Positions 1-12,513 of a stretch of 64,000 bases of DNA are shown one piece after another (position 1 is the first letter of the stretch; every line of letters begins with the position of its first letter). The translations under genes were made by a program, and so were the position numbers. The stretch lies in contig CM055100.1 of assembly GCA_029204225.1 (NCBI GenBank), positions 12,301,040 through 12,365,039 of the forward strand. Direction: 5' to 3'. The stretch comes from Diphasiastrum complanatum (Eukaryota > Streptophyta > Lycopodiopsida > Lycopodiales > Lycopodiaceae). A model generated the notes under the pieces. That model was not told the origin of the DNA. It was given only the letters and a program-made list of their open reading frames with translations, and searched no databases.

Positions 1-866
1 ATAAAATGTCAGTCATGTCGTTGCAAAAGAGATCAGCTTCTTGATAACTCCAAAGCCCATGACTATGTGTATGAAAAAAAAAAAACCGTCATACAAGTCT
101 CTAGATACAATTGCTACAATTCAAAGAGCTCTCAAACTGTGCAAAGAGCTCAAAAAAGCTGCAATGTCACAACAACATCAAAAGAGGAGATCTCTGTCAA
201 CAAAGTATTATCGGAGACAATAGTTTATCAACTACAGTACCTTTGTGTTCGTGAAGCAGACAAATCTACGCCATCTACAACATACCATTGATATAGTTTG
301 GCATTTGAAGCAACGAACTCAAGGATGTTAGAGGTTTTCAACAACGATTATGAGCCATGTCTTAAGTCCAAAAAAAAAAAAAATCAAACAGCTACAAGAA
401 ACGTCAAATGGAAAACTTTTGCTGACAAAAGCGCTTTCAAAAGACAGTAATGAGCAAAGGAATTTTGATTCATCCAGCAACATCCATCTATCCACCTTCA
501 CCACTTCCGAGATTACAACACCCCCTGTCACACCCACTCCATCTTCCTCTCACCGTTGTTCAGTAACCCCTTGTGTGGCATTCACATCATGTCTCAAGAA
601 ATATTATGCTCGTGTACATCATCCGTTGAATCATCTGCGTGAGCAATTGGAAGCAAGCGATCAACGAGCCAACTCCAACTTGATTCAATTCAAATCTTAT
701 GGAGATGCTTGTACTTCCTCAAAACTTCATTACCTATGGAGTAGCACTTTACAAAAAGTTCTACATCTACAAGCTGCACCGACTTTCACTCCTCCAGCAC
801 CATAAGGAGCGGGGTCTTAACATTGCACTTGGCGTGGGACCGCCAAGTTCTTAACGGAGGGGATAA
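1..866 (+). mobile_element. 3' part of an LTR retrotransposon interior (degenerate)
   Basis: An open stretch at 350-805 (151 codons, no recognised domain, Ser/Thr/Pro-rich first half) runs toward a purine-rich tract at 855-866 that directly precedes a TG-starting repeat. Polypurine tract plus TG is the normal arrangement at the 3' end of an LTR retrotransposon interior. The 5' part lies outside the window. No protease, RT or integrase motif is visible here, so the superfamily is unassigned; the open stretch could be the polyprotein tail or chance. Confidence 0.4.
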
Positions 867-1472
867 TGTAGGCTGATATTCCAAGGAATATTCTAGCCAT
901 CCTGCGGAACATCTTCAAAAATAAAAGCAGGATAGGATTTAAACGTAGAAGTTGCCCAACAAGTTTTAGGCTTTTACGGTATCCGTACTGGCTTAAGTTA
1001 TTTAGCTCTAAGTTTAAATTGCCATGGGCATTGCACATAGATATGTAATTCAAGTTAAGTAAAAGTTAGTCACAAAGGCCTATTAGGGGTTTGTCCCATG
1101 GCACCAGTGTGATTCAAAGTTAAGTTAGTCTATGTGGCTTACTTGTCCCACAATGCATTTCTGTAAGTGACCACCACTTCAAGTATAAATAGGAGTGGAA
1201 GAGTCCATTTTCGAGAAGAACCTCATTTACAATACATGCTTATCTTTCTCTCTAAGTGTTCTCCCTTGTGTGGTTTCATGTACTGTGTTACTTCACATTG
1301 TATTGTAAAGTATTGATCTTGCAACAAGTTAAGTTAATCCAGGCCCTCCATTCTCTAGTAGGGTAAGCCTTATAGGAGGAGATTTAGTTTAGGGTTTTAT
1401 CTTTTAGGTTAAGCCGTCATTTGGTTTTAGTTGCTAAGTAGAGAAAAGAGATTCAGAAGAGTGGATCTTACA
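867..1472 (+). mobile_element. Putative 3' LTR
   Basis: The segment starts TGTAGGC right after the polypurine tract and can be closed at a CA at 1471-1472. It carries a TATA-like box (TATAAATA, 1184-1191) followed by a T/C-rich stretch, as expected for U3, R and U5. The partner LTR and target-site duplication cannot be checked because the 5' end is outside the window, so the right boundary is a guess. Confidence 0.45.
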
Positions 1473-4400
1473 ATTAAATACCAGGGGAAACCACCATGGC
1501 TAATCAACTTGAAGAAAAGTTTTTGTGGCCCTTGCAAAAGTTATTTCATTAAGGTTGGGACTTAATGAGCTAATGAGAGGGGGTTAAAATTTTTTGAAAA
1601 ATATCTTAGAGTGACATCATCCCCTTGCCAAGTGTCAAAAGGGGGGCTGGATGTCTACATCATGCCTAAGTCACGTTGGTAATCATAAGCAAGATGTAGG
1701 AAATATGCTTTGGACACAAATGTTCATAAGTCATTGGACAAGTACAAGAAGAAAAGATAAAAAAGAGAGTTGACTGATGCGATGGGTGTAGCTACATTTT
1801 CACATGTTGAAAAAAGAGAAAGGGGTGAAGAATGACAAAATGGCTATTTGAAGGGTGGCCCTTTACCACCCTCTATAAAATGCCACAAAACATTGAGTTC
1901 AAAACACACCAGTGAAGAGTTTAGAGAGAAAGAATGTGGTTGCTCTTGTTTTGTTTTGCTCTGCTATGCTGCTGTGCTGAAGGAGAGGTAGCCAGTTCAA
2001 AACCAGTATGAAGTCGCTAGTTCAAAAGACAATAAGTATACGCGCATCTAGTTTGAAACAACTGTTGACAATGTAGGTCGTTGCAGTCAGCACATAGCCG
2101 GAAGCGAACAAGATCAAGTCACTATCAGGTCAGAGAGGGAGAGTCTTTTCTGAGAAAGAGATGGTAACTTTTAAGCTTGACAATGTTTGCAAAGATCCAT
2201 GAAGGATGAAGAGCGTGGGTAGTAGCGACCCTGAGTATTGAGTAGCCAGTGAGCAGCTTGTGGGCAAGTATATCTACGTTAATGACTGGTGGGCCAACCC
2301 ATCGCTGATCCAAAATCATATGCTATTACCAGTCCTGCCGCCTACATAAAATATGCTTTCAATCACTGATCAAATCTCACCACCTCATGAAGAAAGTTCT
2401 ACACAAAGCTGATATATGAAGACATACCGAAATAAGAGAGGACATAGCTATCTGTGCATAGCACATGGTCAATCTCAATCTATGTACATCTATTGAGCCA
2501 GAGCCAGTGAGCCGATTAGAGAATGCCAACAAGTCAGAAGAGAAGCACGGCGGGCCACACCGCAATCATCAACAAAACAGAGTTAGCATACACTCTGAAC
2601 TAGTGGAAATCCAAAGCCAGCGGACCTACAAAAGTGACAGGCAGAGCATCTTGTGGAAGAACTGACTGATTTCTTTGGAATACCGAGGTACTATCACTCT
2701 TGATACTCTAAGCAACTCTGATGATTTGTGGTAGAACGACTAACTGTTAGCTCGATTTCATAAGCGATGTTGTGGTTGCATTGTGGCTATATGTGGTAGA
2801 CAATACGTTTTACTTATGGGAAGTTGTCATAGTTGATAATCGTTGTATGAGACTGAGTGTGTGTACAATGTGAAATAGGCTAAATGGGTCTGTCTGAATT
2901 GAATCATTGATGTTATTACTACCTCTGCATGTTCGAGTACTGTATGAATATGATCAATTATGTCTGTTGGAATGAGTCAATGTATTGGTGATTTCGGTTT
3001 TTACGATCTGAAGCGCTATAAATAGGCTACTATGACGTTGTGATGTCTGATAATCCCTCGACGTTATTGATTACATACCATGCTTTAAGTAATTAGAAAG
3101 GGTTGCTACTTCATTAATGCTGTTGGTTCAGTGCTACAAATCTGCAAGATAGATGTTTGACATGTGTGTGAATGGGGAATGATACTTCAAGTATAAATGC
3201 ACGAGAGTTTGATATAAAAATTTCAAGTACTTGTTGGGTTGATTGTATACGATGACAATAAACTGTTACATAAACTGAGCTGACTTTGTTGAGAGTTTTC
3301 ATTTGTGTAATGAATCTCTATTTACAAGAATGTTGTCTCATGTTGTTATGAAAAACGAAGAACCAACCGACCCTCTTGAAACACAGGCGGTTTTAATACC
3401 CGACGAGGGTGAAACAAACCTCCCGGGTTAGGAAAGAACCAATATTTACAGTGAAATTCCGCACCTAGACCACCCCGCCCAGGTTACCCGTTGAAACGTA
3501 CGGGCCTCCCAAGGTGAACACTCGTACGCTAACACCCAAGGTGTGTCGATCCCATGAGCATGACAGATGTTAACTATGACTTTAATGTAGAAAATTATTT
3601 AAGAGAATTCTATCGAGTCATTTGATCCATCCATTAGAACTCGCCTACAGGTTGAGGCCAAAATCCCAAAGTACATATCAAGATTCAATAGTAGGACTCA
3701 CCAGATATCCTAGACAAATATCCGAAAACCATTCTATCTTTTTCTAGGATGATTTCATATCCAACGTCCATGATAGGATATCATGGCGCATTTTGGTAAT
3801 CCGAGAAGATTCTGCCCCATAATTCGAATCTTGAGTTGGGGATTTGCCACCATTATAGCTTGAGATACTACTTTGGGATGTGTCGCCACTGGTGATCTCG
3901 CATTGGAAATCAACACCAACGGAGCTTAAATACAAGCCACTTTATATCTACGATTGGTTCATCATTGGTTTCCCCTAGTGGTTCAAGTTGCACTTCTAGG
4001 CAGGATCCCTCGAGCAGCCTTAGGGTTCATATGAAGAACCTAGAATACTAATTCTTGCCCTTACCGGATGACGTGTGCCAACTAGTCAGACGAGGAATTT
4101 CAAGATACCATTTCTACACACCTGAGTTACACCACAACTTGCAGCTAGGATATCTTATTTAGAATACAACATCATGAAGATTACAGTTATTTAGAAGTAT
4201 ACAAAATCAGGCCAGACGGGTTATTGAGACTAGCTGACACCACATCCACTCACTATGCAAAAGTGTCGCAATCACCCCCTAAATACCCCTTACATTGATC
4301 CATTTGAACAATCACATGGGATCGTTAATAGCACGAACATGGATCTAGAAAATAGACCCAGGTATAGGACTCAAAGAGCATTGTACCAACACCCTAAACT

Positions 4401-5216
4401 AGTCATAAACATTTCAAGTGATGGAATATCCAAAGATCCTGTTTGATAGTTCTAGCCTAGAAGTAAGGACCATTTAAGGCGTTCAGGTTGGCTCTAAGTT
4501 GGGGATATCACAAGATTCTTGGCTAGAAATCCCTTTGAGGTCCTCAAACGATTTCTACCCCAGATTCCCCTGAGATTCAGTTAGATCCTACCTAGGGTCC
4601 ATACTCAAATCCACCACCATCCTGTGTTAGTATCATGAATGGATGCACCCCTTAGATATTGTCCAGTTTTACGCATAGAAAAATGGATGGCCATAAGATT
4701 CGTCACCCTAGATACCTAGCATGAGAGCATTCGTACTGAAGATTTAGCCATTGAGGTAGTTAGAGAAGCAGGTCAGTTTTGAATACGCATCTATTATCGC
4801 ATAGATCCCATATGGGTATTATTGTCCACAAACTTGACTCAACTATGCCAAAGATAGACAATAGTTAGCATACCACACCTATCACCAAACCAGAATCTGA
4901 GAGGTTAGAATTGACAAAATCAGAATCCTAGCTCGATAATCATCTCATCTCCCAAGCAGTCATACCTCTGAGAGCTTGGAAAACTCTCACTAACTCGAGA
5001 GTACAAGGTGATTAGGACGACCCCCAGGATTGGAAACGGCGATACCCTAGTCACTCGCGTAAGGGCAGTGTGGGATTGTCTCCTGTTGGAGATCTTCCGA
5101 CGGGACCAATCCCTCAACAGAAAATCTGCCCGACAATGAGTGTTAACATTCGTGCGTTGATGTGACCTTTGTAAGGGATTTTGAAAATCCGATGGTTGTA
5201 CCGATGTGTAATGAGT
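1473..5216. other. Anonymous repeat-like DNA without a supported gene
   Basis: No open frame here has recognisable protein similarity. The part at about 1600-2000 contains a TATA box (1874-1880) in a context that recurs near 49,840, so it is probably the promoter portion of a dispersed LTR family. The stretch at 3350-3560 is rich in CCCGGG/ACCCG-like words, and 3560-5216 has frequent stops in all frames. I see no RNA gene. This is most likely old retroelement DNA. Confidence 0.45.
1795..2000 (+). repeat. LTR-promoter-like dispersed repeat, copy A
   Basis: The segment shares an ordered series of words with 49,765-49,930: CACATGTTGAAA, a GAAGGG-containing stretch, CCTCTATAAAA, an AGAGAGAA-ATG stretch and a TATGCTGCTG word. 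The order, spacing and a TATA box at the same relative place argue for a common LTR or promoter ancestor. The copy is diverged and its ends are unclear. Confidence 0.5.
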
Positions 5217-6783
5217 CTATGCTACAGCTCTAGTAGTTTCCAAGGCCTCTTCTTCTTGTAAGTCTTTAATCCACTGTCTCATATTGTGGTATTTCTTCTT
5301 ATCGAAATTGAGATTTGGATATAACCCTGATGTGGTAGGTAGATTAATAGCTGGCACAAATTTTGCTGGTGTTGGTTTAGCAACAACTCCTTTATATTTC
5401 TCGTAACAACCATCACTGGTGCACATGATTCATCAAGATGAACTGCTGGTCTTTGCTTGATCGTAATTATATTCAAAGGAGCAGCTACAAGTAGTGGTTT
5501 CGGTCTAGCTGGACAATCCTTGTAGCAATGTCCATATCCGCATTCTCGACAAAAGGGATCAAATTTTTCTTTATTTGGACATTTTGCAATCCTATGATTT
5601 TTGACACATCCAAAACAACCAAGTGGCGCTCTAGCCCACTATTTGGACCGTTAATGTTGTGCAACAACATAGATAGCATATTGCTTTGAAGGACTAATGT
5701 CTTGGTCTGCATTATAATTCCAATGTTCATGACCACTTAAGGGTTCTGGCTCCATCATATTCACTTGAGGAGCTTGTTGTACTGGCGGAGCTGGTAAATC
5801 CAAGACCATGGACTTTTCCATCTGGTGCATTCCATCTTCGACTCTCTTGATATCCCATCTTGGAATATCTTTGCTGAATAATCCATGGATTAAACGAACA
5901 AAATGCCATCTCATGTCCAGTTGAGTTGCACAGATGACAATAGGTGTCCGACATATGTTGTTGGACATTCATTCATAGTATGCTTTCCAGCATAGATTGC
6001 ACACCAAAATTTTCTCTGCTAGGAAATGTTTTAGCTATCTTATCACTTGCTTCGTCGCTCTTAGCTTGTTGCTCTTCCAATGTTTTTAACTTTGCATCAA
6101 ATTGTCTCTGTGTCTTTTCTAGCCACATCTGTTGCTTTTGACCAAGTTTCTTGAACTCATTCATCATTAACTTTATTGTTGCATTAATGTTCATAGATGC
6201 AATAGTTGTGAATGTTGTGGTTGTTTGCCCCGCTGTATATGGCAACATTCCAATATTTGTATCATCATCGAAATCATCATCCTCTTCATGTATTGCATCA
6301 TCTATTGCATATTGCAAGGAGAAGTAATCTCCTCAATGCTTGAGTTCACGTTTGATCCTCTTTGGTAGACCTACTAAGAACCACATAATCATAGCTTCAT
6401 TATTTATGAGATCTGGTCGACATTCGAATCTAAGATGTTTGATCCACTCAATGTAATCTCACACCCCCTCCTTTTTTCACATTTTGATTTTACTTAGTAA
6501 AAAAGTATCATCCAAGAACTTTCTGGGCTTTAATCTCATAATGAGGGCAGCTTTAAGTACTTCCCAATCTGAACGTTCTGTCAAGTCTTGATTATAAAAC
6601 CAATCTTGAGCAACACCAACTAAAGACATAGGAAATAATTTAAGTTTATCCTATGGATTAACTTCACCATAGACTTCACATGATTTAGAAAAGATTTTGA
6701 GAAATATATCTGAATCTAATAATCCGTTATACTTTGGCAATTCTAAATGAGGAGTTCTTCTAATGATAGGACGTTGTGGTCCA
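5217..6783 (-). pseudogene. Degenerate gypsy-type gag with zinc knuckles
   Basis: Read on the minus strand, the segment shows, in order, a Retrotrans_gag-like stretch (a WFYNQ-type motif, then a block like LKPRKFLDDTFLLSKIK at about 6480-6560), an acidic linker (EEDDDFDDDT near 6270), a charged helical region, and two CCHC-type knuckles (CHLCNSTGHEMAFC near 5920; a Cys-rich CRECGYGHCYKDC reading near 5530). Stops and frameshifts break it into short frames. The order gag core, coiled region, knuckles fits the nucleocapsid end of a Ty3/gypsy-like Gag. A copia fragment abuts it at about 6784. It cannot make a full protein as it stands. Confidence 0.65.
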
Positions 6784-9300
6784 TCATGTGATATTCTTTG
6801 TGTCTTTGATCAGCATCAAGGAATTTTCTATCATTAGGGAATCATCCACGAAGATAATCAGTATCACAAAATCCTTTCCTACTCTTTTTATGTAGACATT
6901 GCAGTCTGGTTGTGTAGGATTGAAGTCTAGAGACTTCAAAAGACCATCGAGCTTCTTATACCAAGCTCGTGATGCCTGTTTTAGACCATAGATGCATCTC
7001 TGCAACCGACAGACATATTGTCGATTGTCAGGGTCTTCAAAACCTTCATAATGCTTCATGAAGATTTTCTCTTCTAGATCTCCGTGAAAAAAGGCCGTTT
7101 TCACATCAATCTAGGGAATTTCCAGATTGTGTTGTGTGGCATATGCAAGGAGTAGTCGTATGCTTGTCATCTTGACTATCGACGAATATGTGTCAAAATA
7201 ATCAACACCATATCTCTGCGTGTAGCCCTTCACGACAAGCCTTGCCTTGTAGCGGCCAATGGTGCCATCTGATTTCATCTTTTTTCTTGTATACCCACTT
7301 GTAGTCGACTATTTTTTTCTGTTTTCTGGCAGTGGCTCTAATGTCCATGTCTTGTTTCATCTCATCGACTCGATTTTCTCTAACATTGTCTGCTTCCAAA
7401 AATCTCCCTCTAGATCTGAATAGCTTCTTGATATGTTGCTAGATCTTCAGTGAAGCTATAGTACTCGAATTGTGTGTCTTCGCTCCACTAAAAATTGTCA
7501 GAGTAACGGTCTAGAGGTCTTCTTTGTCTTGTTGACCTTCTAGGTTCGTTTCGTCGCTGCTCAAACTTTTATCATTCATGGGTTTGATTTTTTGCTTCCT
7601 GCTGCTCTGGAGTCCGTGGCTCTGCATTTGGATTTGATGTCTGTCCTCGATCTCCCTCTTGAATGGGTAGTAGTGTGAAGATCTCATGGCCTCTTTCGTC
7701 TTTCAGTCCAGGGAATGTGGACTCATCAAACTTCACATCTCTGCTCGAAACAACGTTTTTCGTGGTTGGATCGTAGAGCCTGTACACTTGTGTCCTGTTC
7801 GAGTAGCCGACCATGATCGTTTGTTCTGATTTGTCATTGAGCTTGCTTTTTTTTTTTTTTAAATGTGCTTATATGCTGCACATCCGAACACACGTACGTA
7901 TGATATATCAGGCTTTCTACTTGTCCACATTTTGTATGGCGTCTTGTTATCCAACATTGTCGTTGTTGATCTGTTCTGCAAGTGTACAACTGCAGCTATT
8001 GCCTCAGCCCAGAATTGACTTGGCAATTGAGCTTGTGCCATCATGCATCTGGCTCCTTCGACTAGTGTTCTGTTTCTTCTTTCTGCAACATCATTGTACT
8101 CTGGTGTGTATACAAGAATGAATTGGTGTTCTATCCCATGTTCTTCGCAGAATTTTGAGAATTCTTTGCTTTTGTATTCACCTCCGTTGTCAGATCTGAG
8201 GATATGTATATTTTTTGAGGTGTGTCACTCTACAAATGCCACAAACTTCTTGAAGGAATCCTACACTTCGGATTTATTCTTTAAGTAGTAGATCATGGTC
8301 ATCTGGCTGTAATCATTTATAAACGTCAGAAAATACCTCAAACTTGAGAGTGAATCCATCTTCATCGGTCCACATACGTCAGAGTGGACGAGCTCAAGAA
8401 CTTCCTTGGCTCTTCTTCCCTCATGCGTAAATGCATTCCGATGTTGTTTGCCTTTCTGACAGGCTTCACAGAACTCAGTTTTGGGCTTTGATATCTTGAG
8501 AACTGTGACTATGTCTTTCTTGCACATGTCATACAGGCTCCCCATGTTCAAGTGAAATAGCCTCCTATGCCAGAGTTGATCTTCATTTTCTGATGCATTT
8601 AATATGCTATCAGAGTTGCTGATTATTTTGGCCTGGTAGAGGTTTCCTTCTTTGCATCCGATCGTCAGCAAGTTGTTTGTCGTTTTCTCGATCATACAGC
8701 ATGTGTTGTTGTTTAACAAAACTCAAATGCCAAGATCTGCCATCTTGGAGACACACAGCAGATCTTTTCTGAGTGAGGGCACATAGAGTGCTCCTGGCAG
8801 CTCTGCTTACCCTGACAATGTTCGTAGCTGTAGAGTGCCGATGCCCTTGACATTGCGTATGCTCCCATCACCTAGAATCACTACTCTGTTGTTTTTGAGC
8901 TCTCTGAAGTCGATCAAGATCTTCTTGTTGTAGGTAATGTGTGATGTTGCTCCTGAATCAATGACTACATCGTAGTCGTGTTCAGTGTAGCTCGTTGAAG
9001 CTTCATCAAGTATCGTGAAGGCTTCATCACCTCTATTTGCATCCTTGAATGACTCTGCAACATTAGCTTTTTCAACTTTGTTCTTTCTTTTTGGGTTGAA
9101 TCTGCAATCGTATGCAAAATGCCCCTTCTTTTTGCAGTGCATGCAAGTTATTGCTGGATTGAACCAGCATTTGTTGGTCGTATGGCCTGGTTTGTGGCAG
9201 TGATCGCAGGAAGAAGATTGTTGATTTGAGGACTTCATCTTCTTGAATCTTGGTTTGTTCTTGTTTTTGTTCTCTGAGAGTTTGGTCACCGACTAGATGC
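6784..9300 (-). pseudogene. Copia gag-pol remnant (Gag knuckles, PR, IN, RT)
   Basis: Readable parts on the minus strand: two CCHC knuckles (CDHCHKPGHTTNKC and CMHCKKKGHFAYDC, about 9210-9110); the aspartic protease site DSGATSH near 8950; a GAG-pre-integrase block with LWHRRLFHLN (about 8560) and HSDVCGPM; an integrase core with an AERRNRT-type helix near 8080; the RT segment with KTAFFHGDLEEK at 7100, YGLKQASRAWYKK and the FVDD active-site motif near 6830. Defects include a stop just before the KTAFFHG block (about 7110), a frameshift around 7240 and a poly-T run at 7848-7860. RT ends shortly after FVDD. Confidence 0.85.
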
Positions 9301-9450
9301 CTTCGCCCTTCAGAAGTGTTTTGATTTTGAATTTTCAAATCCTGTAACTTGCGCCATCAAGACTGATTGCTACTCTTGTCTGGATTGTTGTAGCCATATT
9401 GTGTTGTCTAGAAAAATCACTGTTGGGATATCAATAGTGATAACCTGTTA

Positions 9451-9462
9451 GCTCTGATACCA
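9451..9462 (-). other. Primer binding site, tRNA-iMet type
   Basis: The minus strand reads TGGTATCAGAGC immediately inside the LTR. This is the usual primer site of plant copia elements, complementary to the 3' end of initiator methionine tRNA. It fixes the LTR edge at 9463. Confidence 0.9.
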
Positions 9463-10231
9463 TGACGCGAAACTGTTTCTTTTTCGTTTTCGTTGTCGCA
9501 AATGATTTTGTGTCTGTGAACTTTCTTTTGCGCGAAAGCTTCACATGAACCTAGACATGCGACTACACATTACAAAACAAATTCTATTCTAGCAATCAAG
9601 ATAGTGTAAGACAAGGAGATGCACAAAAATAGAGCAATCAATTGTCAGTTTGATTTTTAGAGCGAGATCATCAGTGTCTTGCTCATTGGTGGCCTGATGC
9701 TCTGCTCTTTTTGCTGTGTTCTGCTCGTTGACAGACTTTCATGCATAGCTTTTCTAGTCTTTTTCTTTTCTCCTCTACTCGCTACGTCTCTCTGTGTGTC
9801 TCAATATTACAGAATTCTGTTCAGAATCTTTTTTATGATTAAGGAGAATAGTTTATATATCTCCACTGCGTGGACTGCGTGGAGTTTACAGAACAACTAA
9901 AACAGAGAATTACAAGACTAGTTAATGCTAATCAACTAATCAATTACTCTTTGTTGTTGCTACTCGTTTCAGCTGGGAAGTCTAAGACTCCAAGCCCGTT
10001 GAGCTGCCAGCTGGCAGCATGAAAGATTCTCCTTCGTTTCTTTCGTAACCTTTTGTTTTGTGTCCCTTTGCGGTTGTTGCAGTCCTTGAGGTATGTTTAC
10101 GATTCACAAATGATTCGCAAATTGTTCGTCCTTCGAGTCAAGGGACGTTGACCTTCGTGAATTGTTCTCCGTTTGACCTTCGCTTCGTGTTCATGTTGCG
10201 ACGAAGTTGCAGGAGTTCACCATTTCTGACA
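9463..10231 (-). repeat. 5' LTR of the copia element
   Basis: The 769-bp segment lies between the primer site and a terminal TGTCAG (minus strand) at 10,231, with TG...CA ends. A TATATAAA-like box on the minus strand near 9850-9860 is the likely promoter. The outer end (minus-strand TGTCAGAAATGGTGAACTCC) matches the short LTR piece at 34,587, which supports the boundary. The partner LTR is absent, so age cannot be estimated. Confidence 0.75.
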
Positions 10232-12513
10232 TTGAGTACCATTGAAATGTTGGCTTCAAATCTGGCTAGTATTGTAGAAAAATATGAGAACAAATTTTTT
10301 TTTTATAACTCTCATATTAGAAAAGTTTTTTCTTGTCTTGAGAAAGAAAATGATCTGCTTGAATCCTCTCCCACCATTCCTAAGCCACCCTCTTCTCCTC
10401 ATCCTCTAGTCTTTTTACTGGACGAAGATGGTAACACAACTTGAATTATTTTCTCAAGATATTTGCGACATTGGTGACCAATCCTCCTTTGAATTTTGTC
10501 AGTCCAAGAATTGCCAAGTCCCTTCGTACCTGCTCGCACTATTGAACTCAAATCTACCTGCACCTCGTACAAACTTTGGAGTTTGTCCTCTGTTAATTTT
10601 CTTGTTCCTATTTCCATTGAGCTTTGGAGCATCCTTACCCATCTTACTAAAAAAGAAGTCTAGACTTGTAAACATGCTTCTTTAAACAAAAATTCTACTC
10701 TTGAGACCCCTATTGCCTTTGAAACTATTATTCGTATGAGCAAATTTGAGCCCTCCTTGTGCCCTTTTGAGCAAACCTGGGCACATATTCGTAGACATTT
10801 TGACACTGGTTTTAATAGGATGAATCTCTACCAAGCCAGAATCTGGATTTGAAAACGACCTTTTTTCAAGTGTAGATGTGGAGACAAGTGTAAAAGTCAG
10901 TCATCTATTATCTAGTTTGACCATGCCATTTGGTACATGATGAATAATCTTAGAATTTTCTTTCTGGATGCCTCACCGCAAAATCAGCTCAATGCTTTTT
11001 TTCTTTGGCTACACAAACCTGCTAGGGAAATTGTCAAAGCTCAGATTACCTTTTTTTATATACGCCAGTACATGATTGATGCATCTATTGAACTTGCCGC
11101 AAATACCTCTGCTAAGCTCCTTGCTCATCTTGGTGATGCCGAGAACATTAGAAAAATTGACCGTTTGCTCAGAAAGACCTAGCTTCTCCACTCTACATGG
11201 TAAATTTTTTCAGATATCTAGTAAATGTACAAGCACTTTCAACCTTAATAATCCCAGCTCTGTCCTGTCTGGCCAAGGAAAAAGAAGAAAATTTACTGGG
11301 TATAGGGAAAAAGAAGGACAAGGAAGTGGTGCAAAGAGCGACTTGCCAATTAAGAAGGTGAACTTCTATCGGGATTGACATGGTTGCAGGATGAGATCGT
11401 TTTGGAAAGAAGGGAGGTTATCAGAAATACTTTGGATCGCTTACAGCTCATCACACATGAATCTAAGGGAAAGCTCTTTTTACATTTACTTTATCGCAAT
11501 AGAATGGTTGAGACCGTTCATGTGAAAAAATTTTATTCTCGCATCTTAGTATAGTTATTTGGCTTCTTACATGAGTTCTTTGATGATAAAATGTTTGGTT
11601 GGTCATACATGCCGAATGTCAAAATGGATTGGTATTTTCTTTATGAAGTTTTCTGCAATTTTCAAATAAAAAATCTTTAGGACTGTTCTTGTTTTACTCT
11701 TAAACGTTTCAAAGACCGCGTTTCTAATAAATTTGGGCATGTTGTAACTATAGATTGTAGTTTTATTAGTAGTAAGGTCCTTAGACGTTCATTGGAAAAA
11801 AGGCCTCAATCATATAGCACTACAACATACTAATATTCAAAGTATTGCTACTGAATTACATGGTGGATGGTTCAAACTCATGGAACTCTTACCTATGTAC
11901 CCTACTATAGATATAAATATGCACGCTGAATTTTGTAAGAAAAGTGCCCTAGATTTTGTAAAGGATAAAAAATGGATTTAAGGAAGTACTGTTTCATTGC
12001 ATAAAAAATTGGTTGCCAATGATGAGCGCAAATGGATTACTAAACACTTGTACGTCAATGGAATTGATAAGACACAACACAACCCTTGTTTTATTTGCAT
12101 TTATCTTGTACGTAAACTGGCTATGGAGAGACTTGATAGCCTGGACTTTATACCTTTCCCTGATTCTACAAGTAATTTCGTCTTAAATTCCTTAGAATAT
12201 ATTAATACATCTATGAGTGACTTACTTCCCGATGATTTCTTATATTCAAAAGAATTACCGGACCTACTCTGCACCTATAAGATGCATAAGGATGCATTTC
12301 GATGAATTACAAATGCACATGATTGCTGTTTTTCTGGACTTGCAAAATTCATGACAAGTGCTCTTCTTATGCTCCTGTATCCTTTCATTATGAAAGATGT
12401 AGGCCTAAAGACAAAAACATACAAGAGCATCCTAAATGGGGATAAATCTTTACTTTGGCAATGTGATTCATCAGTTGACTTCTATTTAAATCTACCTAAA
12501 TCCATATAATTAT
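10232..12513 (+). pseudogene. Penelope/TERT-like reverse transcriptase remnant, copy 1
   Basis: The plus strand reads as a broken protein across several frames: an N-terminal part with a Cys cluster (CRCGDKC near 10,880), helical stretches at 10,937-11,182 and 11,997-12,305, then a conserved end with LLCTYKMHK (12,263-12,290), an ITNAH word and KTYKSILN followed by WQCDSS (about 12,415-12,470). The YKMHK word sits where Penelope-like and telomerase RTs carry a PK.HK motif. A related minus-strand copy at 51.5 kb continues into a motif-A-like DISKCYENIP. No LTR, integrase or copia/gypsy RT motif is present. Stops such as a TGA at 12,302 disable it. The family assignment is inference. Confidence 0.5.

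Larger units (their letters stand above)
6784..10231 (-). mobile_element. 3'-truncated Ty1/copia retrotransposon
   Basis: On the minus strand the order is LTR (10,231-9463), primer binding site (9462-9451), Gag zinc knuckles, protease, integrase, then reverse transcriptase. This gag-PR-IN-RT order is diagnostic of Ty1/copia. The element stops inside RT at about 6784, so the rest of RT, RNase H and the 3' LTR are missing. The truncation abuts a gypsy-type gag remnant on the same strand. Related fragments of the same family lie at 34.6-35.2 kb. Confidence 0.85.
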
